Source: Streptosporangiaceae bacterium
GTDB lineage: Bacteria; Actinomycetota; Actinomycetes; Streptosporangiales; Streptosporangiaceae
Direction: 5' to 3'
NCBI GenBank assembly: GCA_025934635.1
Contig: JAICWX010000001.1
Location: 1-64,000, forward strand
Length of the DNA: 64,000 nt
The position numbers and the translations under genes are program-made. The notes under the pieces are model-generated. The model did no database searches. It was not told the DNA's origin and saw only the letters and a list, made by a program, of their open reading frames with translations. Shown here piece by piece: positions 50,781 through 59,172 of this stretch (the stretch's first letter is position 1; every line of letters starts with the position of its first letter).

Positions 50781-51613
50781 CGGGACACCTCGGAGAGAAC
50801 GGATGGCGCCTGGGCATCTAGGCAGCGCAGGATGCCCACCCGGGTGCCGGCGTCCTCGAACGAGCCGTCGGCGATGGGCACGCCGATGACCGTGAGACCG
50901 CGCCGGACGGCGAGGTCGAAGAAGTGGCCGATCACCGGCTCACCCGAGCCCGAGCCCGAGCCCGAATCCGGGCCCGGGCCGGCCTCCCACTCCGCCAGCC
51001 CTTCGTGCAGCAGATCCGCGAACGCGTCGCTCCAGATCGCCGCGCCCCAGGTGTTGGCGGCCGGCGGGTCGGCGGGCTTGTCGAAGACCCGGACGACGCG
51101 CTCGCCGTCGAGCAGCACCGGTCCCAGCCGCTCCGGCTCGGCGGCCGGGAAGACCGCCAGGGCCAGGTCGGCGCCGGCCGCGCAGTACCGGGCCCGCAGC
51201 CGGGCCAGCGCGTCCCCGGGGGTGGTGATGGTGTCCGGCATGGCGAAGACCACGTGATCGCCCCGGGTCCAGGAGCGGGCCAGGTCCAGCGCGTAGGGCA
51301 GCCCGCGCGCCTCCTCCTGGTACAGGTAGCTGATCTCGAGGCCCACGTGGCGGCCGTCGCCGAAGTAGTTCAGGACGTCGAGCTTCCACGGCGCGACCAC
51401 CAGGATCACCCGGTCGGCGTCGGCGCTGGCGATCGCGGCCAGGGCGTACTCGGCCACCGCCCGGGCGCGCACCCCGGTGCCGTCCCCGCCGGGCGCGGGC
51501 TCGTAGGTGATCGGCAGCAGCTCCTTGGGGTAGCGCAGCGGCGCCAGCCGGCTGCCCCGGCCCGCGGCCGGCAGCACCCCGACGAACTCCCCCGTCACGA
51601 CCGGGCCGCTCAT
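50777..51613 (-). CDS. Sugar-1-phosphate nucleotidyltransferase
   Basis: A 278-residue NTP-transferase. The signature GVLPAAGRGSRLAPLRYPKELLPI contains the Arg and Lys of the nucleotide site. Further motifs are RVILVVAPWKLDVLNYFGDG, VVFAMPDTITTPGDA (metal Asp) and AAIWSDAFADLLHEG. It resembles glucose-1-phosphate thymidylyl- or uridylyltransferases. A Gly/Ser repeat (SGSGSGSGEP) from a CCCGAG hexanucleotide run near 50942 interrupts the late part. The start ATG overlaps the upstream stop (ATGA) and its stop overlaps the next start. It supplies an activated sugar. Confidence 0.9.
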   Translation of the reverse strand: MSGPVVTGEFVGVLPAAGRGSRLAPLRYPKELLPITYEPAPGGDGTGVRARAVAEYALAAIASADADRVILVVAPWKLDVLNYFGDGRHVGLEISYLYQEEARGLPYALDLARSWTRGDHVVFAMPDTITTPGDALARLRARYCAAGADLALAVFPAAEPERLGPVLLDGERVVRVFDKPADPPAANTWGAAIWSDAFADLLHEGLAEWEAGPGPDSGSGSGSGEPVIGHFFDLAVRRGLTVIGVPIADGSFEDAGTRVGILRCLDAQAPSVLSEVSR

Positions 51614-52617
51614 GACTGAATCTCCTCCCGTACCTCGCCGAACCGCTCCGCCCGCACGGCGTCGGTCAGCAGTTGCTGGAAGTCCTCGCCGGCGTAGTCG
51701 GCCAGCGCCTGCCGGCCCTTCTTGGTGAGCAGCACCCGGGCGCACATGTCGCAGCCGTTGGAGAACGTGGTGCCGCTCCACCGGGCCTGCATGGCCGGCG
51801 TCTCGGTGATCATCCGGGCCAGCCCCTGCGGACCGAACGCCCGCAGGAACTGATAGCTGTGGTTCTGGTCGGCCTCGGCCATGATCTGGGCGAAGCTTTT
51901 CTGCTTGAGGTTGCCGAGGAAGTACACGTCCTTCTCGTCCGGGTGGTGCGCCCCGACCTTGGCCGCGTGGCAGGCGGCCAGGTCGCCGTTGGGGTTGACG
52001 ATCGGCGTGTGCAGGAAGCAGTGGGAGGCGTAGTGCTCCGGCTCGGCCGGGTGACTGGTCTGCGCGACCGGGGCGATGTGCGGGCTCGAGATGACCCGCT
52101 CCACCGCGATCATCAGCCGGTCCCCGTAGTCCTCGTACAGCGAGCGGATCTGCCGTTCCTCGGCGTCCTCGGCGATGGTGATGCACAAGCTGATGTGCGG
52201 GATGCCGCGGGCCAGCGCCCCGTCGATCACGTTCCGCACGTACGAGGCGGGCACCTTCTCCTGGTGGAAGACGTCGGTGCTGAGGTAGAAGTGCGTCATC
52301 CCGGGCAGCTGGTCGAGGAACTTGTCCACGGTGGCCCGGTTCTTGCCCCAGAAGCTGCTGGTGAAGCAGCCGATGCCGGGCTTGGCCGGATGCCGGGCGG
52401 CCGCGTTGACCCCCGCCTTGAGCAGCGAGAACCGCTGGAACGGCTCGCCGCCGGTGAAGATGATGTTCGGGATGCCGAAATCACAGGCCTGGGTGACCCA
52501 GTCGGCGATCTCCTCGTCGGCCGGCTGGCGCTCGCGCACCGACCCGATGAACCCGCAGTGACGGCAGCCGACCGTGCAGATTTCGGTCACGCTGACCAGG
52601 ATCTTGGTGTAGTACAC
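51610..52617 (-). CDS. Radical SAM enzyme (cluster rSAM A)
   Basis: A 335-residue radical SAM protein with CTVGCRHC (Cys14, 18, 21), NIIFTGGEPFQRFSLL and FYLSTDVFHQEKVP. The S-T-D-x-F-H segment and the later CFLHTPIVNPNGDLAAC and CDMC motifs are shared with rSAM C and D encoded across the intergenic region, showing a common origin. The late cysteines may bind an auxiliary cluster. It starts at GTG 52617 with GGGGAG upstream and is coupled to the nucleotidyltransferase. It probably modifies a peptide or sugar. Confidence 0.92.
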   Translation of the reverse strand: MYYTKILVSVTEICTVGCRHCGFIGSVRERQPADEEIADWVTQACDFGIPNIIFTGGEPFQRFSLLKAGVNAAARHPAKPGIGCFTSSFWGKNRATVDKFLDQLPGMTHFYLSTDVFHQEKVPASYVRNVIDGALARGIPHISLCITIAEDAEERQIRSLYEDYGDRLMIAVERVISSPHIAPVAQTSHPAEPEHYASHCFLHTPIVNPNGDLAACHAAKVGAHHPDEKDVYFLGNLKQKSFAQIMAEADQNHSYQFLRAFGPQGLARMITETPAMQARWSGTTFSNGCDMCARVLLTKKGRQALADYAGEDFQQLLTDAVRAERFGEVREEIQS

Positions 52618-52634
52618 GAAACTCCCCTTCGCTT

Positions 52635-53021
52635 TCAGGCGGGCACGTCCAGGGGGGCCAGCTCGCGCGCCCGTCGCAGGCAGGCGAGCGCTTCGTCACG
52701 GTCACCCAGCGCGCGCAGGGTGCAGGCCTGGTCGCGGTAGGCATCCGCCTGGCAGGAGCCGGGCGCGCCGTCGCGGGCGAGCCGCACCGCCAGCTCGGCC
52801 AGCAGCTGGGCCCGGATCCGTTCCCCGCGCAGCGCCAGCAGCCGGGCCAGCAGGCCGCAGGACCGGACGAGGTCTTCCCGGGGGAAACCGGCGCGATGCT
52901 CCAGCACGGCCTCGATCACCAGCTGGGCCTCGCCGACCCGGCCCTGGCCGAGCAGGTCACGAGCCGACCGGAGCTGCTCGCTGACGTCGTTAGCGGCCCC
53001 TGTGATAGCGGTGGAGCGCAC
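52635..53021 (-). CDS. Small TPR-like helical protein
   Basis: A 128-residue all-helical protein with two or three TPR-like hairpins: EQLRSARDLLGQGRVGEAQLVIEAVLE, LLARLLALRGERIRAQLLAELAVR and QACTLRALGDRDEALACLRRARELAP. Such repeats bind peptides or partner enzymes, so it may dock a substrate to the radical SAM enzymes, though this is inference. It starts with GTG 53021 after a strong GGGGAGG site and is the first gene of the leftward operon. Confidence 0.75.
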   Translation of the reverse strand: MRSTAITGAANDVSEQLRSARDLLGQGRVGEAQLVIEAVLEHRAGFPREDLVRSCGLLARLLALRGERIRAQLLAELAVRLARDGAPGSCQADAYRDQACTLRALGDRDEALACLRRARELAPLDVPA

Positions 53022-53232
53022 TGGCGCCTCCCCTCGTTACCGCATATCCGTGACGAAACGGACAAGGCGATGCTCCGCAGGGCCGGTTGGCTGCGGCTTG
53101 CCGGCCGCCTGATCCCCGGTATGCCGGCGGCCATACCGGGAGCCAAGGCGCGCTAGAGTCCGGCGCAAGCGGCGCTGCCTAGCGTGATTCCTCGGAGGGA
53201 CCTGTACGGGTCCCCTCCGAGGGAGGCCGGAT
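53022..53232. promoter_or_regulatory. Divergent control region of the radical SAM cluster
   Basis: A 211-bp region between the two operons, presumably carrying both promoters and the SARP binding site. I see no clear heptamer repeats. The right end holds a hairpin (53189-53223) in the leader of the rightward operon. Open frames crossing this region look like chance. Confidence 0.4.
53189..53223 (+). promoter_or_regulatory. Leader hairpin before the rightward radical SAM operon
   Basis: CCTCGGAGGGACC pairs with GGGTCCCCTCCGAGG around a TGTAC loop, with one bulged base. The stem ends next to the ribosome site GGGAGG (53221-53226) of the rSAM C gene, so it could hide or expose it and control translation, or act as an attenuator. 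Confidence 0.5.
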
Positions 53233-54372
53233 ATGCACCTAGCAGAGCTGCTCGCGTGCCGCCCCGTGCCGGCTTCCGCGCTGTTCATGGCCCTGACCAG
53301 GCGCTGCCCGCTGCGCTGCCGCCACTGCGCGACCATGTCCGGCACCACCTCGGAACAGCAGCCCGCCGCGCCGCTGCGCCGCTTCGCGGCCTCCTTCACC
53401 ACCGCCGACCACCCGGAGTACCTGCTGCTCACCGGGGGCGAGCCGTTGCTACGCCCGGGCTTGGTAGGCACCCTGGCCGAGACCGCGCGCGCCGTCGGCA
53501 CCCGCAGCTACCTGCTCACCGGCGCATTTTTCGCCGAACGAGGACGGCTCCCCGCCCCGATCCGCGCCGCGCTGGCGTCGGTCGACCACATCGCGGTGAG
53601 CATCGACGTCTTCCACGAGGCCGAGGTGCCCCGGGACCGGGTCTTCCGGCTCCTGCATCAGCTCCTGGCCATGGGCCGCGACGCCAGCATCCAGGCGTGC
53701 GGCACCGGCCCCGATGACCCTTACCTGGCCGGGCTGACCGGCGACGTCCGCCGCGAGTTCGGCGACCGCATCCCGATGCTGGTCAGCACCGTCCGCCCGG
53801 CCGGCCGCGCCCGCAGCTGGCTCCGTACCGCCGAGCCACGGGCGGGCGAGCCGGCTGCCGCCGGGGCCGCTGCCCCGGAGCCGCCCGCCGCTCCCTGTGA
53901 GCTGCTGTCCTGGCCGGTGGTGGCCTTCGACGGGACCATCGCCGCGTGCTGCAACCAGGACGTGCTCGACACCCGGCCGGTCCCCGCGCACCTGCGGCTC
54001 GGCCACGTCAGCACGTCCACCTGGCCGGAGATCCGCCGCGCCTGCGTCTCCTCGGCCGCGCTGCGCGCCCTCCGGACCCGCGGCCCGGTCCAGCTCGCGC
54101 ACCGCTTCGGCCCGGCTGGCCGGCCCGCGGCCGGGGCCGGCCCGACCGCGGCCGGCTACTGCGCCACCTGCCGGTCGCTGCCCGCCCGGACGCTGCGCGA
54201 CGCCGCGGCGGAGGCGGCCCGCCCGGCCGCCCGGCTGATCGAGCAGCAGGCCGCCGCCCTGCAGCGGGCCGCCGGCCCGGCCGGCTTCGCCCGCAGGCAC
54301 GGCGACCGGTCCCGGGCCGGCCTGGTCCTGCTCGGCTACCCCGGATCAGCCGCGGGGGAGGGCCGGTGCTGA
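53233..54372 (+). CDS. Radical SAM enzyme (cluster rSAM C)
   Basis: A 379-residue radical SAM protein. The cluster motif is CPLRCRHC (Cys25, 29, 32), with LLLTGGEPLLRPGLV and AVSIDVFHEAEVP. The C-terminal part has VVAFDGTIAACCNQDVL and CATC, as in rSAM D. An Ala/Pro/Gly-rich segment (residues 200-220) separates the halves. The ATG has GGGAGG seven bases upstream. Its last seven bases overlap the rSAM D start. The product or substrate is unknown; a peptide is likely from the cluster context. Confidence 0.92.
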   Translation: MHLAELLACRPVPASALFMALTRRCPLRCRHCATMSGTTSEQQPAAPLRRFAASFTTADHPEYLLLTGGEPLLRPGLVGTLAETARAVGTRSYLLTGAFFAERGRLPAPIRAALASVDHIAVSIDVFHEAEVPRDRVFRLLHQLLAMGRDASIQACGTGPDDPYLAGLTGDVRREFGDRIPMLVSTVRPAGRARSWLRTAEPRAGEPAAAGAAAPEPPAAPCELLSWPVVAFDGTIAACCNQDVLDTRPVPAHLRLGHVSTSTWPEIRRACVSSAALRALRTRGPVQLAHRFGPAGRPAAGAGPTAAGYCATCRSLPARTLRDAAAEAARPAARLIEQQAAALQRAAGPAGFARRHGDRSRAGLVLLGYPGSAAGEGRC

Positions 54373-55388
54373 CCCGCGCGGCGGGCGCGCTGACGCTCGC
54401 GGCGGCCGACCGGATCCGGTCACAGCCGGGCCGGGCGGTGCTGCTCTACCTGACCGACCGCTGCCCGGTCGGCTGCGCGCACTGCTCGGTCAGCGCGCTG
54501 CCGCGCGGGCCGCGCCCGGATCCGGCCCTGGTCGGGCAGCTCGTGGACGGCCTGTGCGAGCGGGAGCGGATCCGCCTGGTCGGCATCTCCGGCGGCGAGC
54601 CGTTCACCGAGCGCCGCCCCCTGGAGCTGGCCACCGCCAGGCTCGCGGCGGCCGGGAAGCAGCTGGTGCTCTACACCAGCGGCAACTGGGGCCGCGACGA
54701 CGGCACCGTGCCCGGCTGGACCCGGGCGGTCCTGGCCCGGGTGTCCTGCGTGGTGCTGAGCACCGACGCCTACCACGCCGCCCGCATCCCCGAATCCCGC
54801 TACCTGGCCGCGCTGCGCGCCACCGCCGAAGCCGGCCCCTGGATCGCCGTCCAGGTTCTCGGGACCGCCGTAGAGCTCGCGGAGGCCGAGCACCTGCTGG
54901 CCAAGGCCCTCGGCCCGTCCTGGCCGGAACGGGCCGAGATCCGGGCGACTGAGCTGCTGCCCCGCGGCCGCGGGGCCGGGCTCCGCCGGGCCGCCGGCCA
55001 GCCCGCCCGTCCCGCCCAGCCGGGGTACGTTTCCGGCCCCTGCTTCCTGGCCCGCACGCCCGTGGTCCGGCACGACGGGCGGATCACCGCGTGCTGCAAC
55101 GAGGACGTGGTGACCGGCGGCGGACCCGCCGCGCTGCACGCCCGCGCGGACAACGCCGGGGAGCTGCAGGAAACCCTGGACGCGCTGGCCGGCAATCCGT
55201 TCCTCGCGGTGCTCGCCGCCGCCGGGCCCGGCGCGCTGGCCCGGCTGCCGCGCTACCGCGCGGTCGGCGAGCAGGCATATCCGGACATCTGCTCGGCGTG
55301 CTGGGCGCTGCTCGGCCGCGGTGCGGACTCCGATCCCGCGGTGCGGGTCATCGGCCTGCTGGCCGGCGCGCAGGCGGGGAGGTCCTGA
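54366..55388 (+). CDS. Radical SAM enzyme (cluster rSAM D)
   Basis: A 340-residue paralogue of rSAM C. Motifs are CPVGCAHC (Cys33, 37, 40), LVGISGGEPFTERR, VVLSTDAYHAARIPESRY, then CFLARTPVVRHDGRITACCNEDVV and the late CSAC. It starts at GTG 54366, seven bases inside the rSAM C gene, and its stop overlaps the next start. The tight coupling suggests that rSAM C and D act together, perhaps as a complex on one substrate. Confidence 0.92.
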   Translation: MLTRAAGALTLAAADRIRSQPGRAVLLYLTDRCPVGCAHCSVSALPRGPRPDPALVGQLVDGLCERERIRLVGISGGEPFTERRPLELATARLAAAGKQLVLYTSGNWGRDDGTVPGWTRAVLARVSCVVLSTDAYHAARIPESRYLAALRATAEAGPWIAVQVLGTAVELAEAEHLLAKALGPSWPERAEIRATELLPRGRGAGLRRAAGQPARPAQPGYVSGPCFLARTPVVRHDGRITACCNEDVVTGGGPAALHARADNAGELQETLDALAGNPFLAVLAAAGPGALARLPRYRAVGEQAYPDICSACWALLGRGADSDPAVRVIGLLAGAQAGRS

Positions 55389-56086
55389 TGGCCGCCGCCA
55401 CCCTGGTCCGCCCGGTGCTCTGGCTGACGTTCCCCGCCGTGCAGGCCGCCGCGCACGCGCTGTGGACCGCGCCCCGGCTGCGCGAGCGCTACCCCGCCTA
55501 CCTGGCCGCCATGCACGGGCTGATCCGCGCCTCGGTCCCGCTGATGGAGGCCGCGGCGCAGCGATGCCGCCTGCTGCCTCCCGGCGACCCGTCCGCCGGG
55601 CCGCTGGCCCGGTACTTCGGCACCCACGCGGAGGAGGAGCGAGGGCACGACGACTGGCTCCTCGAGGACCTGGCCGTGCTGGGCGCGCCGCCGCCGCAGG
55701 CACTGCTGGCCGATGATCTTCGCGATGACATCGCCGCGCTGGCCGGCGCGCAGTACTACCTGATCCGGCACTGTCACCCGGCCTGCCTGCTCGGCTACAT
55801 CGCCGTCCTCGAAGGGTGCCCGCCGGACGCCGCCGTGACCGGCCGGCTGCCCGCGCTGACCGGCTGGCCGGCCGCCGCCTTCCGTACCGTGGCCGAGCAC
55901 GCGGCCCTGGACCGGGACCACCAGCGCGACCTGGACACCCTGCTCGGCGGGCTGACGCTGAGTCCCGCGGTGACCGCGGCGGTCGCGCGCAACGCGGCGT
56001 TCACGGCGGTCCGCGCCGCCAGCCTGCTTCGTCACCTGGCCGGGATACCCCGGACGGGCAGCGCCTGGCCGGGGGAGCCGTCATGA
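55388..56086 (+). CDS. Heme-oxygenase-like putative diiron oxidase (HDO type)
   Basis: A 232-residue all-helical protein with the layout of the iron-containing redox enzymes. Candidate metal ligands are His80, Glu83/Glu84, His87 and Asp88 (GTHAEEERGHDDWLLEDL), Glu142 (LLGYIAVLEG) and His171, Asp175, His178 (EHAALDRDHQRDLD). Known HDO enzymes do N-oxygenation, C-C cleavage or fatty-acid decarboxylation. Its start overlaps the rSAM D stop by one base and its end overlaps the cyclase-like gene. An oxidation step on the cluster product is inferred. Confidence 0.75.
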   Translation: MAAATLVRPVLWLTFPAVQAAAHALWTAPRLRERYPAYLAAMHGLIRASVPLMEAAAQRCRLLPPGDPSAGPLARYFGTHAEEERGHDDWLLEDLAVLGAPPPQALLADDLRDDIAALAGAQYYLIRHCHPACLLGYIAVLEGCPPDAAVTGRLPALTGWPAAAFRTVAEHAALDRDHQRDLDTLLGGLTLSPAVTAAVARNAAFTAVRAASLLRHLAGIPRTGSAWPGEPS

Positions 56087-59000
56087 CCTGTCCGAGCTGC
56101 CACGGCGACATCCCGGCCAACGCGCGCTTCTGCCCCAGCTGCGGGTCGGTCCTGGCGCCGCCGTCCCCGCCCCGCGAGCTGCGCAAGACCGTCACGGTGC
56201 TGTTCTGCGACATGACCGACTCGACCGCGCTGAGCGGGCGCCTCGATCCGGAGTCGCTGCGCGAGGTGATGCTCCGCTACTACGCGCTCATGCGTGACTG
56301 CCTGGAGCGCCACGGCGGGACGGTGGAGAAGTTCATCGGCGACGCGGTGGTGGCCGTGTTCGGGTTCCCGGTGCTGCACGAGGACGACGCGCAGCGGGCG
56401 CTGAGCGCCGCGGCGGAGATGCTCGCCTCCATCGAATCCCTCAACCTCGAGCTGCGCACCCTGGTCGGGGTGGAGATCGGCATCCGGATCGGGGTCAACA
56501 CCGGAGAGGTCGTGGCGGCCGAGGACGCCTCGTCGGGCCAGGTGCTGGCGGCGGGCGAGGCGGTCAACGTCGCCGCCCGCTTCCAGCAGCACGCCGCCCC
56601 CGGCCAGGTCATCGTCGGCCCGGTCACCCGGGCGCTGGCCGGGGACGACGCGGTCTTCGTCTCGGTCGGCGAGCTCACCCTGAAGGGCAAGGCCGACCCG
56701 GTGCCGGCCTGGCGGCTGGCCGAGCTCCGGCCGCCCGAGGCCAGCCACCTCGCCGCGCTCGACCTGCCCTTCGTCGGACGGGCGGGCGAGCTCGAGCAGC
56801 TCCTGCGGAGCTGGGACGAGACCGTCCGGTCGGCCTGCGGCCGGCTGGTCACGCTGCACGGCGAGCCCGGGGTGGGCAAGACCAGGCTGGCCGCCGAGTT
56901 CGCGGCCCGGGTGGCCGGCCAGGGCGCCCTGGTCGGGGCCGGCCGGTGTCATCCGTACGGCGAGGGCACCCCGCTGCACGCGCTGGGCGAGGCCCTGCGG
57001 CAGGTCGTGGCCGCGGCCCGGGACCGCGGCGCCCTGGATCCGGGAGCCGGTGTCTCCGCCGACGTCGGCGAGGCGCTCGGCTACCTCGAATCCGGCCTGC
57101 TCCGGGACGGGTCACCGGGCGATCAGCCCTACCAGCTGGCCTGGGCCATGACGCTGGTGCTGACGACGATCGGGAATGGCTGCCCCGTTCTGCTCATCAT
57201 TGACGACCTGCATGCCGCGCGGCCGGCCCTGCTCGGCACCCTGCGCCAGCTGGCCGGGCGGATCACCGGGACGGCGGTGCTCGTGCTCGTGCTCGGACGG
57301 TCCGAGCTGATCGAGGAGCCCGGCGCCTGGCCGGCCGAGGGGCTGCTGCCGCTGGGCCCGCTCAGCGCCGACGAGGCCAGGCTGTTCCTGGCCACGCTGA
57401 CCGAGGTGGCGGCCCACCAGGCCGGGCTGAGCGACCGGATCGTCGAGCGGGCCGGCGGCAACCCCTTCTTCCTGGAGCAGCTCGCCGCGATCCCTCATCA
57501 GATCGACGCTGGCCAGCCGGGGAACGACACGCTGCCGCCCACCGTGCGCTCGGTCATCGCGGCCCGGCTGGACCGGCTCGACCCCTCCGAGCAGGACGTG
57601 CTGCTGCGCGCGGCGGTGCCGGGGAACCGGTTCTCGGTGCCCGAGCTCGGGGCGCTGCTGGACGCCGAGCCCGCCGTCGGCGACCCGCCGGAAGAGGCCC
57701 TCGGCACGCTGACCGAGCGCCGCCTGATCCAGCCCGAACGGGTGACCGACGCGTACCGCTTCTCCGGCGTGCTGATCCGCGACGTCGCCTACAACACCTT
57801 GTCCAAGCGCGCCCGGCTGCGCTACCACGAGGTGCTCGCGGCCTGGTACCGGCGCCGCACGCAGAGCCCGGACCTGGTCGGGCTGCACCTCGAGCGGGCC
57901 TACCGGCTGGCCGCCGACCTGCACCCGGCCGACCCGCGGGTCCGGCGGCTGCGGATCGACGCCGCCCAGACCCTCGCCTCGGCCGGCGCCCGGGCGCTGC
58001 GCGGCAGCGACCTGCCGTGGGCCGCCGACCTGCTGACCCAGGCCCTCGACCTGCACGAGGAAAGCTCGCCGGAGCGGACGACGGTCGGCGTCCAGCTGGC
58101 CGAGGCGCAGCTGCTGCTGGGCGCCGACCCGGACGCCCAGCAGACGCTGCGGACGCTGGCCGGCCGGGCCGCGGCGGACGGCGATCAGCGCACCGCGGCG
58201 CATGCCCGGCTGCTGCTGGCCGCGCTGGAGCTGCCGGGTCCGTCCGCGGTCGAGGACGCGCTGGCCACCGTGCCGGTCTTCGAGGCCGCCGATGACCACC
58301 TCGGCCTGGCCCGGGCCTGGCTGCGGGTGGGCCAGCTGCGCCAGCTCGGCGGCCACTACTCCGAGGCGGAGGAACTGCTGCGGCGGGCGCTGCGGCACGC
58401 CGTGGCGACCGACACCCAGCTCGAGCTGGCCACCGTGGTCGGCGGGCTGGCCACGTCGCTGTGGCGCGGCCCGACCCCGGTCGACGCCGCGCTGGCCGGC
58501 TGCCGCGCGCTGCTGGCCGAGCACGGCGACGGTCACCGGGCGGTGCGCGCCACCGTGAACTGCCCGCACGCGGTCCTGCTGGCCTACCGGGGCGACTACG
58601 ACGAGGCGCGCGCGCTGGTCCAGGTGTCGCTGCAGATCATCACCGAGCTCGGCCACGCCTACGGCGCGGTCACCATGATGATCTTCGCCGCCACCCTGGA
58701 GGGCCTGGCCGGATGCTGGGACACCGCCGAGAACCTGCTGCGCGACGCGGCCGAGGCCAGCCTGGCCCGCGGCGACACCCTCAGCCACGCCGCCGCCGCG
58801 GCCGGGCTGACCCGCGCCTACCTGGAGCAGGGGAAGGACGGTGCCGTGCTGGACGCGGCCGAGGTGATCGCCGTCACCGGCGACCCGTTCGTGGACGCCG
58901 AGATCTACGGGGTCAAGGGCCGGGCGCTGGCCGCCCGCGGCGACCAGGGGGCCGCGCTGAACACCGCGGACCTGGCCCTGGCGACCGCGACCCTGACCGA

Positions 59001-59172
59001 TTCGACCGCCTGCCTGGCCACCGCGGAGCTCGACCGGGCGCACGTGCTGCGCGCCCTCGGCGACGACGCGGCGGCGGCCGCCGCGGCGGCCGCCGCGCGG
59101 CGGCTCTACCGGGACAAGGGCCACGCCGTCGGCGTCGGCTGGACGGCCGCGTTCGCGGAGGAGGCGCCGTGA
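56083..59172 (+). CDS. Zinc-ribbon, class III cyclase, AAA ATPase and TPR regulator
   Basis: A 1029-residue protein. Residues 1-22 are a zinc ribbon (Cys3, 6, 17, 20). Residues 35-200 form a class III nucleotide cyclase with metal Asp43 (VLFCDMTDST) and Asp87 (KFIGDAVVAVFG) and AGEAVNVAARFQ. Residues 225-480 form an ATPase with Walker A HGEPGVGKTRLA (residues 260-267) and PVLLIIDDLHAA. The rest is TPR-like. The same architecture is found in actinobacterial cyclase/ATPase signalling proteins. It starts ATG 56083 with ATGA overlap. In this operon it may regulate the cluster or sense its product. Confidence 0.93.
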   Translation: MTCPSCHGDIPANARFCPSCGSVLAPPSPPRELRKTVTVLFCDMTDSTALSGRLDPESLREVMLRYYALMRDCLERHGGTVEKFIGDAVVAVFGFPVLHEDDAQRALSAAAEMLASIESLNLELRTLVGVEIGIRIGVNTGEVVAAEDASSGQVLAAGEAVNVAARFQQHAAPGQVIVGPVTRALAGDDAVFVSVGELTLKGKADPVPAWRLAELRPPEASHLAALDLPFVGRAGELEQLLRSWDETVRSACGRLVTLHGEPGVGKTRLAAEFAARVAGQGALVGAGRCHPYGEGTPLHALGEALRQVVAAARDRGALDPGAGVSADVGEALGYLESGLLRDGSPGDQPYQLAWAMTLVLTTIGNGCPVLLIIDDLHAARPALLGTLRQLAGRITGTAVLVLVLGRSELIEEPGAWPAEGLLPLGPLSADEARLFLATLTEVAAHQAGLSDRIVERAGGNPFFLEQLAAIPHQIDAGQPGNDTLPPTVRSVIAARLDRLDPSEQDVLLRAAVPGNRFSVPELGALLDAEPAVGDPPEEALGTLTERRLIQPERVTDAYRFSGVLIRDVAYNTLSKRARLRYHEVLAAWYRRRTQSPDLVGLHLERAYRLAADLHPADPRVRRLRIDAAQTLASAGARALRGSDLPWAADLLTQALDLHEESSPERTTVGVQLAEAQLLLGADPDAQQTLRTLAGRAAADGDQRTAAHARLLLAALELPGPSAVEDALATVPVFEAADDHLGLARAWLRVGQLRQLGGHYSEAEELLRRALRHAVATDTQLELATVVGGLATSLWRGPTPVDAALAGCRALLAEHGDGHRAVRATVNCPHAVLLAYRGDYDEARALVQVSLQIITELGHAYGAVTMMIFAATLEGLAGCWDTAENLLRDAAEASLARGDTLSHAAAAAGLTRAYLEQGKDGAVLDAAEVIAVTGDPFVDAEIYGVKGRALAARGDQGAALNTADLALATATLTDSTACLATAELDRAHVLRALGDDAAAAAAAAAARRLYRDKGHAVGVGWTAAFAEEAP

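Noticed and set aside
52896..53156. 86-codon plus-strand frame crossing the divergent control region, considered as a RiPP precursor
   Set aside because: It overlaps the TPR gene antisense for most of its length, has no ribosome site and lacks a leader/core layout.
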